A stretch of DNA of 64,000 bases from Mauremys mutica (Eukaryota; Chordata; Testudines; Geoemydidae): the NCBI RefSeq assembly GCF_020497125.1, contig NC_059072.1, positions 304,066,781-304,130,780 of the forward strand, written 5' to 3'. The translations under genes were made by a program, and so were the position numbers. Shown here one piece after another: positions 54,202 through 64,000 of this stretch; position 1 is the first letter of the stretch; every line of letters begins with the position of its first letter. The notes under the pieces were generated by a model. The model made no database searches, had not been told where the DNA came from, and saw nothing but the letters and a program-made list of their open reading frames with translations.

Positions 54202-56734
54202 TGATAGTTGTCTGTTGAGGCATAGCACCGGGGAGAGAAGCCAAATTCCACAGGAAATTAGACACTGGAGGACAGTTGTTCTTGTCTCATCATGTACTAG
54301 GCAGAAGACATGCAAGTATAGAGGAGAATATAGACAAGGCCTTGCCTTTACTTCAAGAGTACTTTCCTACCAGTTTAATTACATGTTTAAAAATCAGTCT
54401 AGTTAAATTGGTGCAAATCCCTAATAGATGCACTTAAACTGGTTTAACATGTTTACACTGGCATAAATCAGCCACAGGAGGCATCACTGGTGTACCTATG
54501 TCAGCTGCCAGCCACTGACGACTGAATTGGGGTCACACTCCTGGTAAATAAAGCCCAGATTTTAAAAGGTATTTATGCACCTGGATCTCATTGATTTCAA
54601 AGGGAGTCAAGCACCTAAATACCTTTCAAAGTCTGAGCCTAAGTCTTTGTACACAAATCTTTAAAGACTAGTAATAAATGGTGAATTTTTTTAATACTTT
54701 CTTCTTCTGCCATATGTAAGTAATTTAACAGGTATGTTAATAACCCCCCTTTTGGGGAGAATAGAATGCCAGAGTGTTTCATGCTGTGCTCAAAAATAAA
54801 CATTTGTAATTTCCCCTCCCTGTTTCAGCCTATTTATATTACAGCATTTTTCACCTTTACTTTATATTATTATAGTGTATTGTAAAATCTTAGAAATACA
54901 ATATATAAACAGTAACATTCTGGTAAATTGCCAGTAATTAAGGTGGTGTGGAAGCAGTCAATGATGACTACTCTTGAATAGTTACTGTATCACAAAGGTG
55001 TCAGGGAGCTAAATCATAAATGAAAGAAGGTTCTTTGCTGGCAGCCTAATTCATTAAATATTCTTTCTGGATGTAACCCCCCCATGTTCCTTTGTTATGT
55101 TCAGCTTTTGGGTCCACGGGACCTGTCCATGACACAATGCCAGAGAATTTGCAGGGCCTTGATGTGAGGGCAGGTAGGAGGATGATGAACTAAGACTTGA
55201 AAAGAAAAAAACAGTTGCCCTCTGAATGGAGTCAGGTCTCTTTTCTTTTAGTTTGCAAGTCTCTGTGCTCACACAATGTTCTGAGTCAGTTATTGGCTTT
55301 GAGTACAAGGAGGGTGTGAAGAGGTTACTCATCTTTCCTCAGTGTGCGCAACTGCTTACTCAGGTTCACTTTGAACTGATGTCAGAAGTGGTATTTCCAA
55401 GTGTGCTGATGCAATAACACTGCGCTAGAAGCTGCAACCCAATCTGTGCTGTCTGCTGTTAAATGAAACGCCAGGGTTCTAGTAGCATTATACTTACCAG
55501 TCAATACTCAACTAATACTGGATATTAAAGTAATGATTTTTAAAAAAATCACCCTTTATAACCCCAATTTAAATTAGGCTCAACTTCTCTTGGCACAATG
55601 GAGATCTATGAACCTGATAATTTGTTAGTTGCTAGATGAAGAGCTCCTACCAATTTGCACCACAGCTCTTGGCAGCATATACGCTAATCTTCAAAGAACT
55701 CCCCTTGTATTGCTGTTACCCGTATTATTTCACTTCCCATGTTAGTGATCGTTACTCTTCAAGAACCATCTTAATTTAGGGCCTGAGCTAGCAAATACTT
55801 ATTACAGGAGTAACTTTACTCATGTAATCCTAGTGAGATTCTTAACATGGCTGCTTTTGTAGTGTAGACAAGGCCAAAGAGATTGAAGTCTGGAATTAAG
55901 CCTTGCCTTGGTCAGAGCACCTGAAGGGGAACACTGGGAAAGTTGCCGATGTTCAGAGGCTCAGACTACTCATGAGTAAATGTATTCACATGCATGTATT
56001 AGCAGGATTGAGCCATTCGCTTGAATGGTACATGGCACAGGCTGGCTTCTATATGTAAGGCATTAGTCACATTTATAGTGCTTTATCAACAATAACCTGG
56101 TGCTCACTGTTCATATGGGGTAGGAGTTCGCAACGTTCTTTAGAGTCCACCTCACTCTCTGCCCAGTAAAGCCAATGGTACTTCAGTAGTAGTAGTCAGG
56201 CCAATGCTGAGCGTTTTTGACAAGTTCCACACATTTTTGGGGCTTAGATCACTTTCTTCTGAGCATTTCTTGTGTCACTTAAACTTTTTGTTTTTTACTC
56301 ACAGAACACTCTAAATAGACGCATCTGACGCCACTCTCAGTGATGAAAGCCACAGAAGCATCAGGATAGCTGCCTGTCAGTGGGCTTGCATATTAACAAG
56401 ACCAGCCACAGCACAACTCTTGAAGCTGTGTGCTGCCAGGCTTAGGTGCAATTTGACATAGGGGCTGGGTAAGCAAGATGAGCAAGTTTTCAAGCAGGGC
56501 TTGTCAAGTTGAAAATCCAGTGAAAATTAAATTGGGACTAATTTACCAAGATTTTTTACCCAGACCCGCAGGGATTTTTTTCTTCTTCTATTGAGACATT
56601 TATATCATGGGTAGAAAGAAAGGCTTAAATGCGCATATCCTATTGTAAAGTATCATGGATGCTGGTTTATTTGGTGGCTAGTGTAGGATTAAGAACCCCA
56701 GTTTATAGATTCCAGGCACATCTCACAGGACCTC
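54202..56734. other. Intergenic region without recognised features
   Basis: AT-rich. A fragment near 54385-54480 ('gttaaattggtgcaaatccc', 'aaactggtttaacatgttta') and one at 55855-55875 ('gtagtgtagacaaggcc') look like pieces of hAT-like MITEs. Nothing else can be supported. Confidence 0.6.
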
Positions 56735-56967
56735 TTAAAATCTGTAATGTAGACAGAGCCTTAGTGTACACTGATCGGAGGGTTTTTTTCCCCATTAGCA
56801 CAGGAACACCCCCTCCCCAAACGACCTTAGCTATGTGAACAGAAGTCCTCTCCCCTGGCCATAGCTCCCAGCATCGATGCAGTTACGTTAAGGAAGGGTG
56901 TGGTTGTTTCACACCCCGACTGAAGCAGCTGCAGCTATGCTGATATTTTTCAGTACAGACCAGGCCC
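56735..56967. mobile_element. Possible diverged hAT-like MITE
   Basis: Left 'aatgtagacagagccttagtg' and right 'cagtacagaccaggcccc' are loosely inverse and resemble the termini of the other MITEs; the middle has an inverted pair 'gggtgtggttgtttcacaccc'. Low certainty. Confidence 0.4.
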
Positions 56968-57244
56968 CAGGACAGTCAAGACTAATCAACTGAAGTCCAG
57001 TGCACGTTCAAGTGTATTAAATCCTGGTGTAGATGCTCTCGTTCAGGAGTCAATGAGCCTCAGAGCATTGTTACAGGGAACTATCACAAGATGTGATGTA
57101 CCTCAGCCACTGCATTAAATGCCCCAGTAACAACTAGGCACATGAAACCAGACACTCACTATGCTTTCAAGGGAATTCACCCAGAAAAAAATAAGACCTC
57201 CCCCCCCCAAAAAAAAATCCTGTCACCTGTGGGCACTTTTCACA

Positions 57245-57328
57245 AGGTAAACAAACTGGCCCGGCTCACCAGGGGCTTTCCCTACAGAAGTGGTGACCCC
57301 AGTTTGAGAAACACTGAGCTAGCAGGTG
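57245..57328 (-). mobile_element. Charlie-type hAT fragment (minus)
   Basis: On the minus strand begins 'cagtgtttctcaaactgggg', then 'tcaccacttctgtagggaaa', 'ggtgagccgggccagtttg', a common hAT terminus in amniotes. The opposite end is missing. Confidence 0.7.
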
Positions 57329-59608
57329 CTGTGGCATTTGGAGCTTAGTAATGTAGCTGAGACCGTCAATTTTTCAGTGGCACTTAGATTTTAACTGACT
57401 GAAGCACTAAATGCTAAAGGAACTGCAAAGCACTGAGCAAAATTTGTAGGGCTGGGAGATGAGTGAAACAATACTATCAATTGGTAGTTAGCATGGAGTT
57501 AAGACAAAGAGAGACAGCTGTGGTAGAAAGCAGTTTAGCTTGCATTTCTCTAAGCAGCCTCTCATTGAGAGGGAGAAAATAACAGAACTCTTAGTTTATG
57601 CACAACATGTATCAGGTGGCACATGACTAGGATTCATCACAGAATTTGGTCCAGTGGTTGGGTCATTAGTTGCCTGGGCCAGGCACTGACAGTGCAATGT
57701 GAACACTGACCCATGCCCTGCCCCCACCCCCACTAGCACTGAGGAATATCAGAAAGAGATGATGCTGACACTACACGTGCAGCAGTTTCTCTTGCTGTAG
57801 CCCTTTTTAAGAGTAATTTCCCCCCCAAATATCACATTTATCATATCTCATGATGTAAAGAGGGTTAAGATAAAGGGAGGGGAAAGGACATAGTTTCAGG
57901 GTCTACATGAATCATAGACCTCTAATCAGTCAGTCCAAATTGCTTTGAATTTTTTGGGCATTCACCTTCTGCAGCATGCCAGGGTTTGCTTGCTGCAAGT
58001 GATCAGCTGTATGACTGGACCAGGCAGCAGTGCTTGGTGGGGATTGACATCCATTTTTTGCATTAATTTTTTAGTGACCAAAGCTGGACGATGGAGCCAT
58101 TCTTAGGCCTATAGCCAAGAATAAAACTTAAGTTGGGGAGAGTGTGGCTATGACTGCATGGCTGATAATGCATTTTTTTAACTAACACACAAGTGCAAGG
58201 AAATAGGATTTCAGTTCAGCTGCTCAACCCTCTTTTATTCAAACTTTTGACAAAGACTTGGGAGAAAAACCCCTTCAATCAAGGGCTCACACTGTCTAGG
58301 AATCCTCCACCAAAGCATCACACTTGCTCTCTCCCATTTTAGAACAGGACCAAAAATGTGTTTGTAAGCAGAGGAGACAGCTGTGTTAGTCTATATCCAC
58401 AAAAACAATGAGGAGTCTGGTGACACCTTAAAAACTAACATTTATTTGGGCATAAGCTTTTGTAGGTAAAAAACCCACTTTGGCTGTATCTGAAGAAGTG
58501 GGATTTTTACCCACAAAAGCTTATGCCCAAATAAATGTTAGTCTTTAAGGTATCACCAGATTCCTCATTTTTTAAGCAGTTTAGACTGAATGTAAACTTA
58601 AGATACACTGTGGTAATTGGCCCTTTGGTGTATGATTTACTACCACTGTAATTATAGAAACCCATGCTGTTGTAAAGGTGATTTATAGCAGATGAGATTA
58701 GTCCTCATCCTGAACTGCAATAAACTATGAACTTTTATACTTAGTGTATCCACATGAGGGAGCTGCTGCTTCACATAGTGGGTACATCTGAAGCTGCAAC
58801 CCTTTTAAGGATAGACAAGCCCTTGGGCTTTCATTATTCATCACTGAGGTCACTTAATCTGACTACATGCTAAGTGGGGAAGAAGACAGCCAAAAGAAAT
58901 GTGAATGGATAAAGGGGAGTGGTTGGCTATAGACATTACATGAAGTGTTAGGAAGTCCTTCTGTAGACCCCACCCCAGCCATACTGGGCATCTTAGGTAT
59001 GTAAACTAGAAAATAGGTTGAGCCCAAAGAGGTCTATCACCCAGCCCAAGACAACAGCTGCTTCAATGAGAACAGATTAAAACCACCCACTCCAGAAGGG
59101 AAGGAGATAAGAAGCCCCTGGCAGTGCATGGAGCTAGCATCTCATTGCTTCTCTCCCTGAAAGGGCTGAGATAGTGTCAAGGAAGAACATAACTTTGCAG
59201 TGTGGGGGAAGGGTGCAAATCTAAGGTAACCACCCTTCCCCCAGGAATAAAGCTGGTGATTGTAGGCTAGATTGACAGGGGAGAGCAATGAGATGGGACA
59301 ATGCTAAACTGGAAGTTGAATGCATAACTACAAGATTGCCACTTACAGACTAAAGTAAGTGATTTACTTTGTTGAAAACCATAAGTCCATTGTGGGGAAA
59401 AGATTAAATTTTATTTCCATCACTGTTTACTGTAACAGCTCTATTCTGATCTAACAGCAACCTGCTCTGAAACACCCTAAACTGATCACATGTAGCAGAA
59501 ACCCTTTGAAGAGACTATTGAGATTGGAAAGGTATACCCAATCCTTCCACCTATTCCCAAGCTTGTTAACATCAAGCTATTTTAGTTTAACAGTAATCAC
59601 TCTAGGCT
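57329..59608. other. Intergenic region upstream of snoRNA-like copy
   Basis: Apart from the Penelope-like tail pair at 58361-58579 I see no feature. No coding frame is convincing. Confidence 0.6.
58361..58579. mobile_element. Penelope-like tail pair, head-to-head
   Basis: Left half 58372-58487 is the minus-strand tail. Right half 58490-58568 is the plus-strand tail, both with 'aagcttatgcccaaataaatgtta'-type sequence (seen in two short blocks). Hammerhead-like core on plus: ctgaaga (58490-58496) with stem II 'agtgggatttttacccac'; gaaa is decayed to aaaa. Duplication-like flanks: tttgtaagcag (58361) and tttttaagcag (58569). Confidence 0.8.
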
Positions 59609-59745
59609 AGCTATATTCCTTTATTCAATCTGGACTGCCACAGGATGACAGGCAGAAAGCGCAAGGAACTGTTTTACTCTTGCATCCTAGTGAGGACCAG
59701 AGAAGCAATGGTCACATGCTCCAGGTCTGTCAAGTAGATGCATTG
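59609..59745 (-). ncRNA. SNORA31-like H/ACA snoRNA, second copy
   Basis: Minus strand. Hairpin 1 is closed by TGCATC/GATGCA. Hinge H box AGAGTA (fits ANANNA). Hairpin 2 is closed by TTCCTT/AAGGAA with upper stem CTGCC/GGCAG. After one base comes ATA where the ACA box is expected, three bases before the end. It is clearly homologous to 60885-61018. Substitutions in the lower stem of hairpin 2 keep pairing (A-U here, G-U there). It lies about 0.9 kb downstream of the TPT1 poly(A) site, so its host transcript is unclear. It may be active with an AUA box, or a decaying copy. Confidence 0.7.
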
Positions 59746-60605
59746 TTAGTGACAATCCTCCACCAAGGACTAACACCAAAATAAAAGCTGGGTACAGTAT
59801 TGAAGGGGTTGTAAGGTATAACCCCAGCCCTGCATTCTTTACCCAAGTAGCAAGGTGGTCTCTAGTGCCTTTCTCCAACACTTATTTTCCTGTCAAAACC
59901 TCCTTCATATTTTCATTGGGAATATTTTAGCTAGTTCAAGTATATTCAGTGTCCCACCTATCAAGCCAGTTGTAAATCTACTTAATCCTATCACTGATCA
60001 CTTATGCACTGCTGCTCAAAGTGAGAATACTGCTCCATGGTAGCTGTAGACAGTCCATAAAGCAACACTAATTTTATATTAGTGCATTCCCACAACCTCC
60101 CCCGTACACACATGCACTAGCTCAACATCTGCATTCTGGTGTTGTTACCGAGATCTTCTCCCCCTGCTTTAAGCTTGCTGTGCACAGTAAAGAAACCAAA
60201 TATCCTTGCCTGATAAAGAAGAAGCTCAGCCAATACTCCATATTAATAGCTTTGAATTCAGTTTTGCTTTATTGGGTTTTGGTATCTCTTCCAGAGAGTT
60301 AATTACTTCAGTTTGTAGAACTGTGAGAGATGCAGAAGGTCCACTTCATTATGATGGCACTTCTTTGGACATTTCCCTTATTCACCTCAGACTGCTAGGC
60401 AGGCAGAAGTTTAGGAGCCTGCGCTCGCATTCCAGTGTCTCAAGTAGTGACTTGCATGAAGTCTATCTGAAGACAGTCTTAAGTTGCAGTGTACTAGGAT
60501 CAGGCTATATTACCAACAAGTATAAAGGTCCTTGGGCACAAGACTTGCAGCAAGCTTACGGTAGGAGTTCAGCTTAAGAAACACATTAGACCAACAGGCA
60601 TTACC

Positions 60606-60824
60606 TAGAATGGGTTTAATGAGTTTTATTTTAGACAACCTACATGACAAGTTTTTTAAAACAATGCCTCCACTCCAAATCAGGGTCAAAAATAAGTGAA
60701 TAAAGCTCAAGATGGTATCAGTCCAGATGGTAGACACTGCTGAGTCCTGGTGTTGTGTTGATGAGGAAAGAGCAGCAGCAAGTTATGACGACAAGTGATC
60801 CAAAATAGTTGCTCGGTTTTGTTA
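60606..60824 (-). other. TPT1: TPT1 terminal exon: stop codon and 3' UTR
   Basis: Acceptor 'ctttttacag' on the minus strand ends at 60825. The exon starts with TAA (60824-60822), which directly follows the TGT cysteine codon of exon 5. The UTR reads 'ctattttggatcacttgtcg', 'aacacaacaccaggactcag', 'tggagtggaggcattgtttt', 'catgtaggttgtctaaaata', matching the conserved TPT1 3' UTR. AATAAA at 60630-60625; cleavage expected near 60606-60612. Confidence 0.95.
60625..60630 (-). terminator. TPT1: TPT1 polyadenylation signal
   Basis: AATAAA on the minus strand 'ctaaaataaaactcattaaac', near the end of the conserved UTR. Confidence 0.85.
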
Positions 60825-62382
60825 CTGTAAAAAGAATACAATGGTTATTTCAGGTTCAGCCAAGCAATAGTGTCTCTAAACTCTGCATGTGTTCCCCAAT
60901 TCAGTCTGAGCTGCCACATAATCAGGCAGACAGAAAGCACAAGGAAGTTCCTTTTGCATCACAGTGCAAACCCAGGAGCAGCAAGAGAATTGCTCAAGGT
61001 CTATCAGAGGATGCATAACATTTCTACAAGCTTTCAGAGCTACTGATGCTCTGAGCTTTCTAAAGATACCAAACATAACAACAGCCACCTAGATTTCTCC
61101 CCCCCACCTCCACTGCTGGCACAGCAATGTGACTGGGTTCATCTTATGCCACCTCCTGAATACAAGTTCAGGTTCACAGGGGACAAGACTGATTAAGCTT
61201 TACAGAATATGGTACAAATCTGATAAAGTCAGGAGGAGCTGTGTGACAGTTTCAAGGTAGAGCATTCCAAGAGAACAAACAATTTTCCTGCTAGCCACCC
61301 CTGGAATCAATAGTGTTAGACTTTCAGTGCACTGGTAGATTGGGAAAGTGATGCACAAAAGTTTCTGTCAGCCCAAGTGGGGAAGATATTCCCATTGTTC
61401 ACTACTTTATACTAACAGTGTTAAAACTATATGTCCCTGAGAAATCAGAGCTGCAGGAGTTAACAGGCATAGTTAGCGCTGTATGAAATTTGTCTGATAT
61501 CCTACAAGAGTAGGAAAAAAAAGTTAGCTGGCCACCCTTAAAACTCTTGCATAGCAGAAAATTTACTTCAGTGCAAGTTTAATGCCTTGCACCTGGTTTT
61601 CCTGGATTAATATTGTTCACAGCCACTTTAACTGCAGTACTGGCCCCATCAACGTAATCTAAAGGAAGGGATTTGCTGTGGCTGATTATAATCAAATACT
61701 AGTTTCACTGTAGGTTCAAATTAATTCCATCCTCGATACTTCGCACTTCTAGAACCTGAAGTCATTTAACCTGCTTTGGCCAAGTTGTGTAATTCACTAA
61801 ATTTGAGTTCAATTGAATTTGAAAGGAAGGAGTGAGCCAAGCTGTACAGTTAAGAGTATAATGGGGGCTGCAGCAATCTTGAGTTTATGTACTGGAATGT
61901 AACCCAAGAAACCACATCACCTGCATTAGAGGTTTTATTTTGTCTTAAATACTGCCCTAGTATGTTAGGCAAGAACCACTACGATTACCAGAGGAAAGGA
62001 TGGACTCTATATGGGGAACACCACACCATGAAATATACCACCACTGATCTGATTTGGTCTCTGTAGTGGGACCACCTCTTTGATAATAGATGCCTTCCAG
62101 TACTGTTTCAGTACAATTCAGTTTAATGCCAGAAGGGACTATTGGATAGATAGCCTCTGATACATAGGAGGTCAGACTATTAAATGTCACCAGCTACCCA
62201 CTAGTATGGAGCCCGATAATCAGTGCTGTCACATCGACAATGAGAGGTGATCCTAGTCCCAAAGCTACTCTGAATTAGTAACTTGCAACATTTATATTGC
62301 AACAGTGGACATTTTATACACCAGGGAAGTTAGCCACATGCTTAAATATGTTAATAATTTGACTCAAGAACTCGGTACTTAC
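60825..62382 (-). other. TPT1: TPT1 intron 5
   Basis: Donor GTAAGT at 62382, acceptor at 60825. It contains the H/ACA snoRNA at 60885-61018, 60 bases from the acceptor end. A CR1-like fragment near 62115-62180 ('aatgccagaagggactattg', 'ataggaggtcagactatt') is the only other thing recognised. Confidence 0.9.
60885..61018 (-). ncRNA. SNORA31: H/ACA snoRNA, SNORA31 ortholog
   Basis: In mammals SNORA31 (ACA31), which guides pseudouridylation of rRNA in the nucleolus, is hosted in a TPT1 intron. Here, on the TPT1 strand, hairpin 1 (TGCATC/GATGCA base; upper stem GAGCA/TGCTC) is followed by hinge H box AAAGGA (60954-60949), hairpin 2 (base TTCCTT/GGGGAA, two G-U pairs; upper stem CTGCC/GGCAG) and ACA (60890-60888) exactly three bases before the predicted 3' end TGC. 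Pockets of 13-15 bases on both sides leave room for guide sequences. It should be released from the debranched intron. The name is from position and recollection; the H/ACA fold is seen directly. Confidence 0.85.
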
Positions 62383-62499
62383 ACACTTCTCAGTTTCTAA
62401 ACCATCCTTAAAGAAAATCATATATGGAGTTACTCCATCCTCACGGAAGTCCAGGAGAGCCACCATGCCATCTGGATTCATGTTCTCACCTACAAAGAA
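62383..62499 (-). CDS. TPT1: TPT1 (TCTP) coding exon 5
   Basis: Translationally controlled tumour protein is a small abundant cytosolic protein with a Mss4-like beta-barrel, bound to calcium and tubulin and linked to growth and survival. This exon encodes 39 residues, [20 protein letters not shown] to KDGLETEKC, the C-terminus of TCTP including its TCTP-2 signature region. Acceptor 'ctttttcaaag' ends at 62500 (minus); donor GTAAGT follows the final TGT codon. The stop is in the next exon (60824). Phase 0 with exon 4. No defects. Confidence 0.98.
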
Positions 62500-63107
62500 C
62501 TTTGAAAAAGAATTGGTGTTACTACAATTATGAATGTACTATGAGGTAAAGACTAACTATGAGTAACCAAAATACTCTGTGGACAGTGTTTCGGAGGGGG
62601 AGGGGGGAAAAACAAAAAAACAAAACAAACCATCATCCAGATCTAGAAAGTTTTCTTGGGCAAGTGCCATCAACTTCTAATGAATCTAAGCCCATTTTGG
62701 AGGAGTTTTAGCTCTTATGATTAGAGCCTTCCAAATAAGTCAATGCAGTATTGTCTTTTAAAGCCAGTTTCAAGGCTTCCACTGCATGTTCAACAGCTGG
62801 GCAAAGCTGTGATACTTAGACTGGTCAACTGTACTATTTCTATTCAGAGCCTTGTAGGCAGTGAAAGTCGAGTCAGGTCAACTCCATTCTGTTGCTCTTC
62901 AGGAAAGCTATGAACAAGCACCACATTAGAGCCATTTATAAAGTATGACTAGATAACCTGCAGAAAGGTAGATTGAAGGCTCCCCCAATCACCACACTTG
63001 CAGTAGTCAGGAGGTTCAGAGTCTATAAGGGATCTGCAATAGTAGGACAAATCTCAGTTATATCCCTTTGTTTTAGACTACAACAGTATAAAGCTATTGA
63101 AGCTTAC
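62500..63107 (-). other. TPT1: TPT1 intron 4
   Basis: Donor 'gtaagcttc' at 63107, acceptor at 62500. It contains several stem-loops near 62700-62815 and 62887-63000 but no complete H/ACA or C/D motif set. Confidence 0.85.
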
Positions 63108-63213
63108 CTGGTAATTTTTGAAGTTCGCAAGGATGTGTTTGACTTGTTCTGCAGCCCCCATCATGAAAGGCTTCACTCTGTCTGGCTTGTGTTCCTCAAG
63201 TCTGGCTTTGATT
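63108..63213 (-). CDS. TPT1: TPT1 (TCTP) coding exon 4
   Basis: Encodes [35 protein letters not shown], part of the helical hairpin of TCTP. The first base A completes a codon begun in exon 3, so the exon enters in phase 2, and it ends exactly after CAG (donor 'gtaagc'). Acceptor 'tttctttttag' ends at 63214. Together with exon 5 this gives the last 74 residues. Exons 1-3 lie beyond the right end of the window. Confidence 0.98.
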
Positions 63214-64000
63214 CTAAAAAGAAAGAAAACAAGCTCTTAACTAGAATCTAACAAACATCAAAGATGTTCAGCAGACTGGGGTCACTTCATGCCAAAGGTG
63301 AAGTAGTTTGCCTGCTGTTGCTAAACCAGCATTCCTAATACAGGTCTGTCACAACTTACGCACATTTAACATGCACGATTTCAATTTTACACGTACAGCC
63401 AGAGTCAGGGGGCGTGGCCTCAAGATTTAACCATCCTGGGGCACCAGCTGTGGCTGGGAGTCCCAGGGCCTTTAAATCACCCAGGGGGCTCCCAGCTGCA
63501 GAGATGGCTGGTAGCCCCTGCGGCGAACTAAAGAGCCCGAGGCTCCAGCCACCGTGGAGCTCCGGGCCCTTTAAATGTCAGGGCCAGCCCGGCTGCCAAA
63601 GCTGCGGGCAGGATTTAAAGGGCTCCTCCAGGCTCCCCACCACGGCCGGGAGCCCGGAGGAGCCCTTTAAATGCCGTCCTGGCCCAGCTGCCAGAGCTGC
63701 GGGCGGGATTTAAAGGGCTTGGGGATATAATTTTGACAATACGTGGTTTTCGCTTTACACGATAACCGTGGAATGGAACCACCGCCTAAGATAAGACTTG
63801 CCTGTACCCCCAAGCTCCCTGACTGTTGCCATCTGCAATGCAAAATGCTCTGGCTGCTAAGAAAAAGCTACTAACAGTACTTTCATGGATATGTGGAGAG
63901 TAGGCAGAGTTCCATAGCAGCAAGAGCACTGTTCCAAGCCAAAAAAATATAACTATAAGGCTCAAGATGGGACTCCCAAGTTGGAGGGAGCACCTTTCAC
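63214..64000 (-). other. TPT1: TPT1 intron 3 (partial)
   Basis: No further exon found up to the window end. It contains the Tigger-like MITE at 63341-63804. Confidence 0.8.
63341..63804. mobile_element. Tigger/pogo-like MITE with GC-rich centre
   Basis: Flanked by TA (63339-63340, 63805-63806). Termini CAGGTCTGTCACAACTTACG and inverted CAGGCAAGTCTTATCTTAGG, with inner 'gatttcaattttacacg' answered by 'cgtgtaaagcgaaaac'. The centre (63410-63720) is GC-rich and repeats 'ccctttaaat' and 'gggagccc' blocks. Non-coding. Confidence 0.75.

Noticed and set aside
62700..62815. Stem-loops TGCAGT/ACTGCA and TTGGA/TCCAA in TPT1 intron 4
   Set aside because: No H box between and no ACA after the second stem on the TPT1 strand.
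62887..63000. Two stem-loops in TPT1 intron 4 with an ACA near the end, considered as an H/ACA snoRNA
   Set aside because: The hinge ATAAAT does not fit ANANNA, the upper stems are only 3-5 bp, and the true SNORA31 match is in intron 5.

Overview
This is vertebrate nuclear DNA, most likely from a turtle. The host exons are those of GTF2F2 and TPT1, which are neighbours on human chromosome 13q14. The repeats are those expected in turtles: CR1 LINE 3' tails, a tRNA-headed SINE with a CR1-like tail (the tortoise polIII/SINE), DIRS tyrosine-recombinase retrotransposons, Penelope-like elements with hammerhead-ribozyme relics, and many short hAT and Tigger-like elements. The species assignment is an inference.

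Layout. 1-22050: the 3' part of GTF2F2 (RAP30 subunit of TFIIF) on the + strand. Only its last two coding exons are present (7514-7657 and 21697-21816), separated by a 14 kb intron full of old repeats. 22050-25128: intergenic, with a MIR-like SINE and a Penelope tail. 25129-43679: an 18.5 kb block of three DIRS elements. Element A (25129-31203, minus strand) is nearly intact. Element B (plus strand) is old and split into 31601-35499 and 41604-43679. Element C (35500-41603, plus strand) is inserted inside the RNase H region of B. 43680-60600: intergenic, with Penelope-like insertions that carry perfect target-site duplications, MITEs, MIR and CR1 remnants, and an H/ACA snoRNA-like copy at 59609-59745. 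60610-64000: the 3' half of TPT1 on the minus strand (exons 4, 5 and the 3' UTR exon). An H/ACA snoRNA matching SNORA31 lies in its last intron; a GC-rich Tigger-like MITE lies in intron 3.

How the parts work together. GTF2F2 and TPT1 are convergent and share only their downstream flank. The SNORA31-type snoRNA is expected to be processed from the spliced TPT1 intron. A second, diverged copy lies about 0.9 kb past the TPT1 poly(A) site. The DIRS elements each have inverted terminal repeats and an internal complementary region that matches both outer termini, the template thought to allow circularisation before tyrosine-recombinase integration. The relative ages are B older than C (by nesting) and A youngest (its termini are identical to its internal complementary region and its RT and recombinase frames are open). 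All repeat names are from recognition of sequence features, not from a database search.
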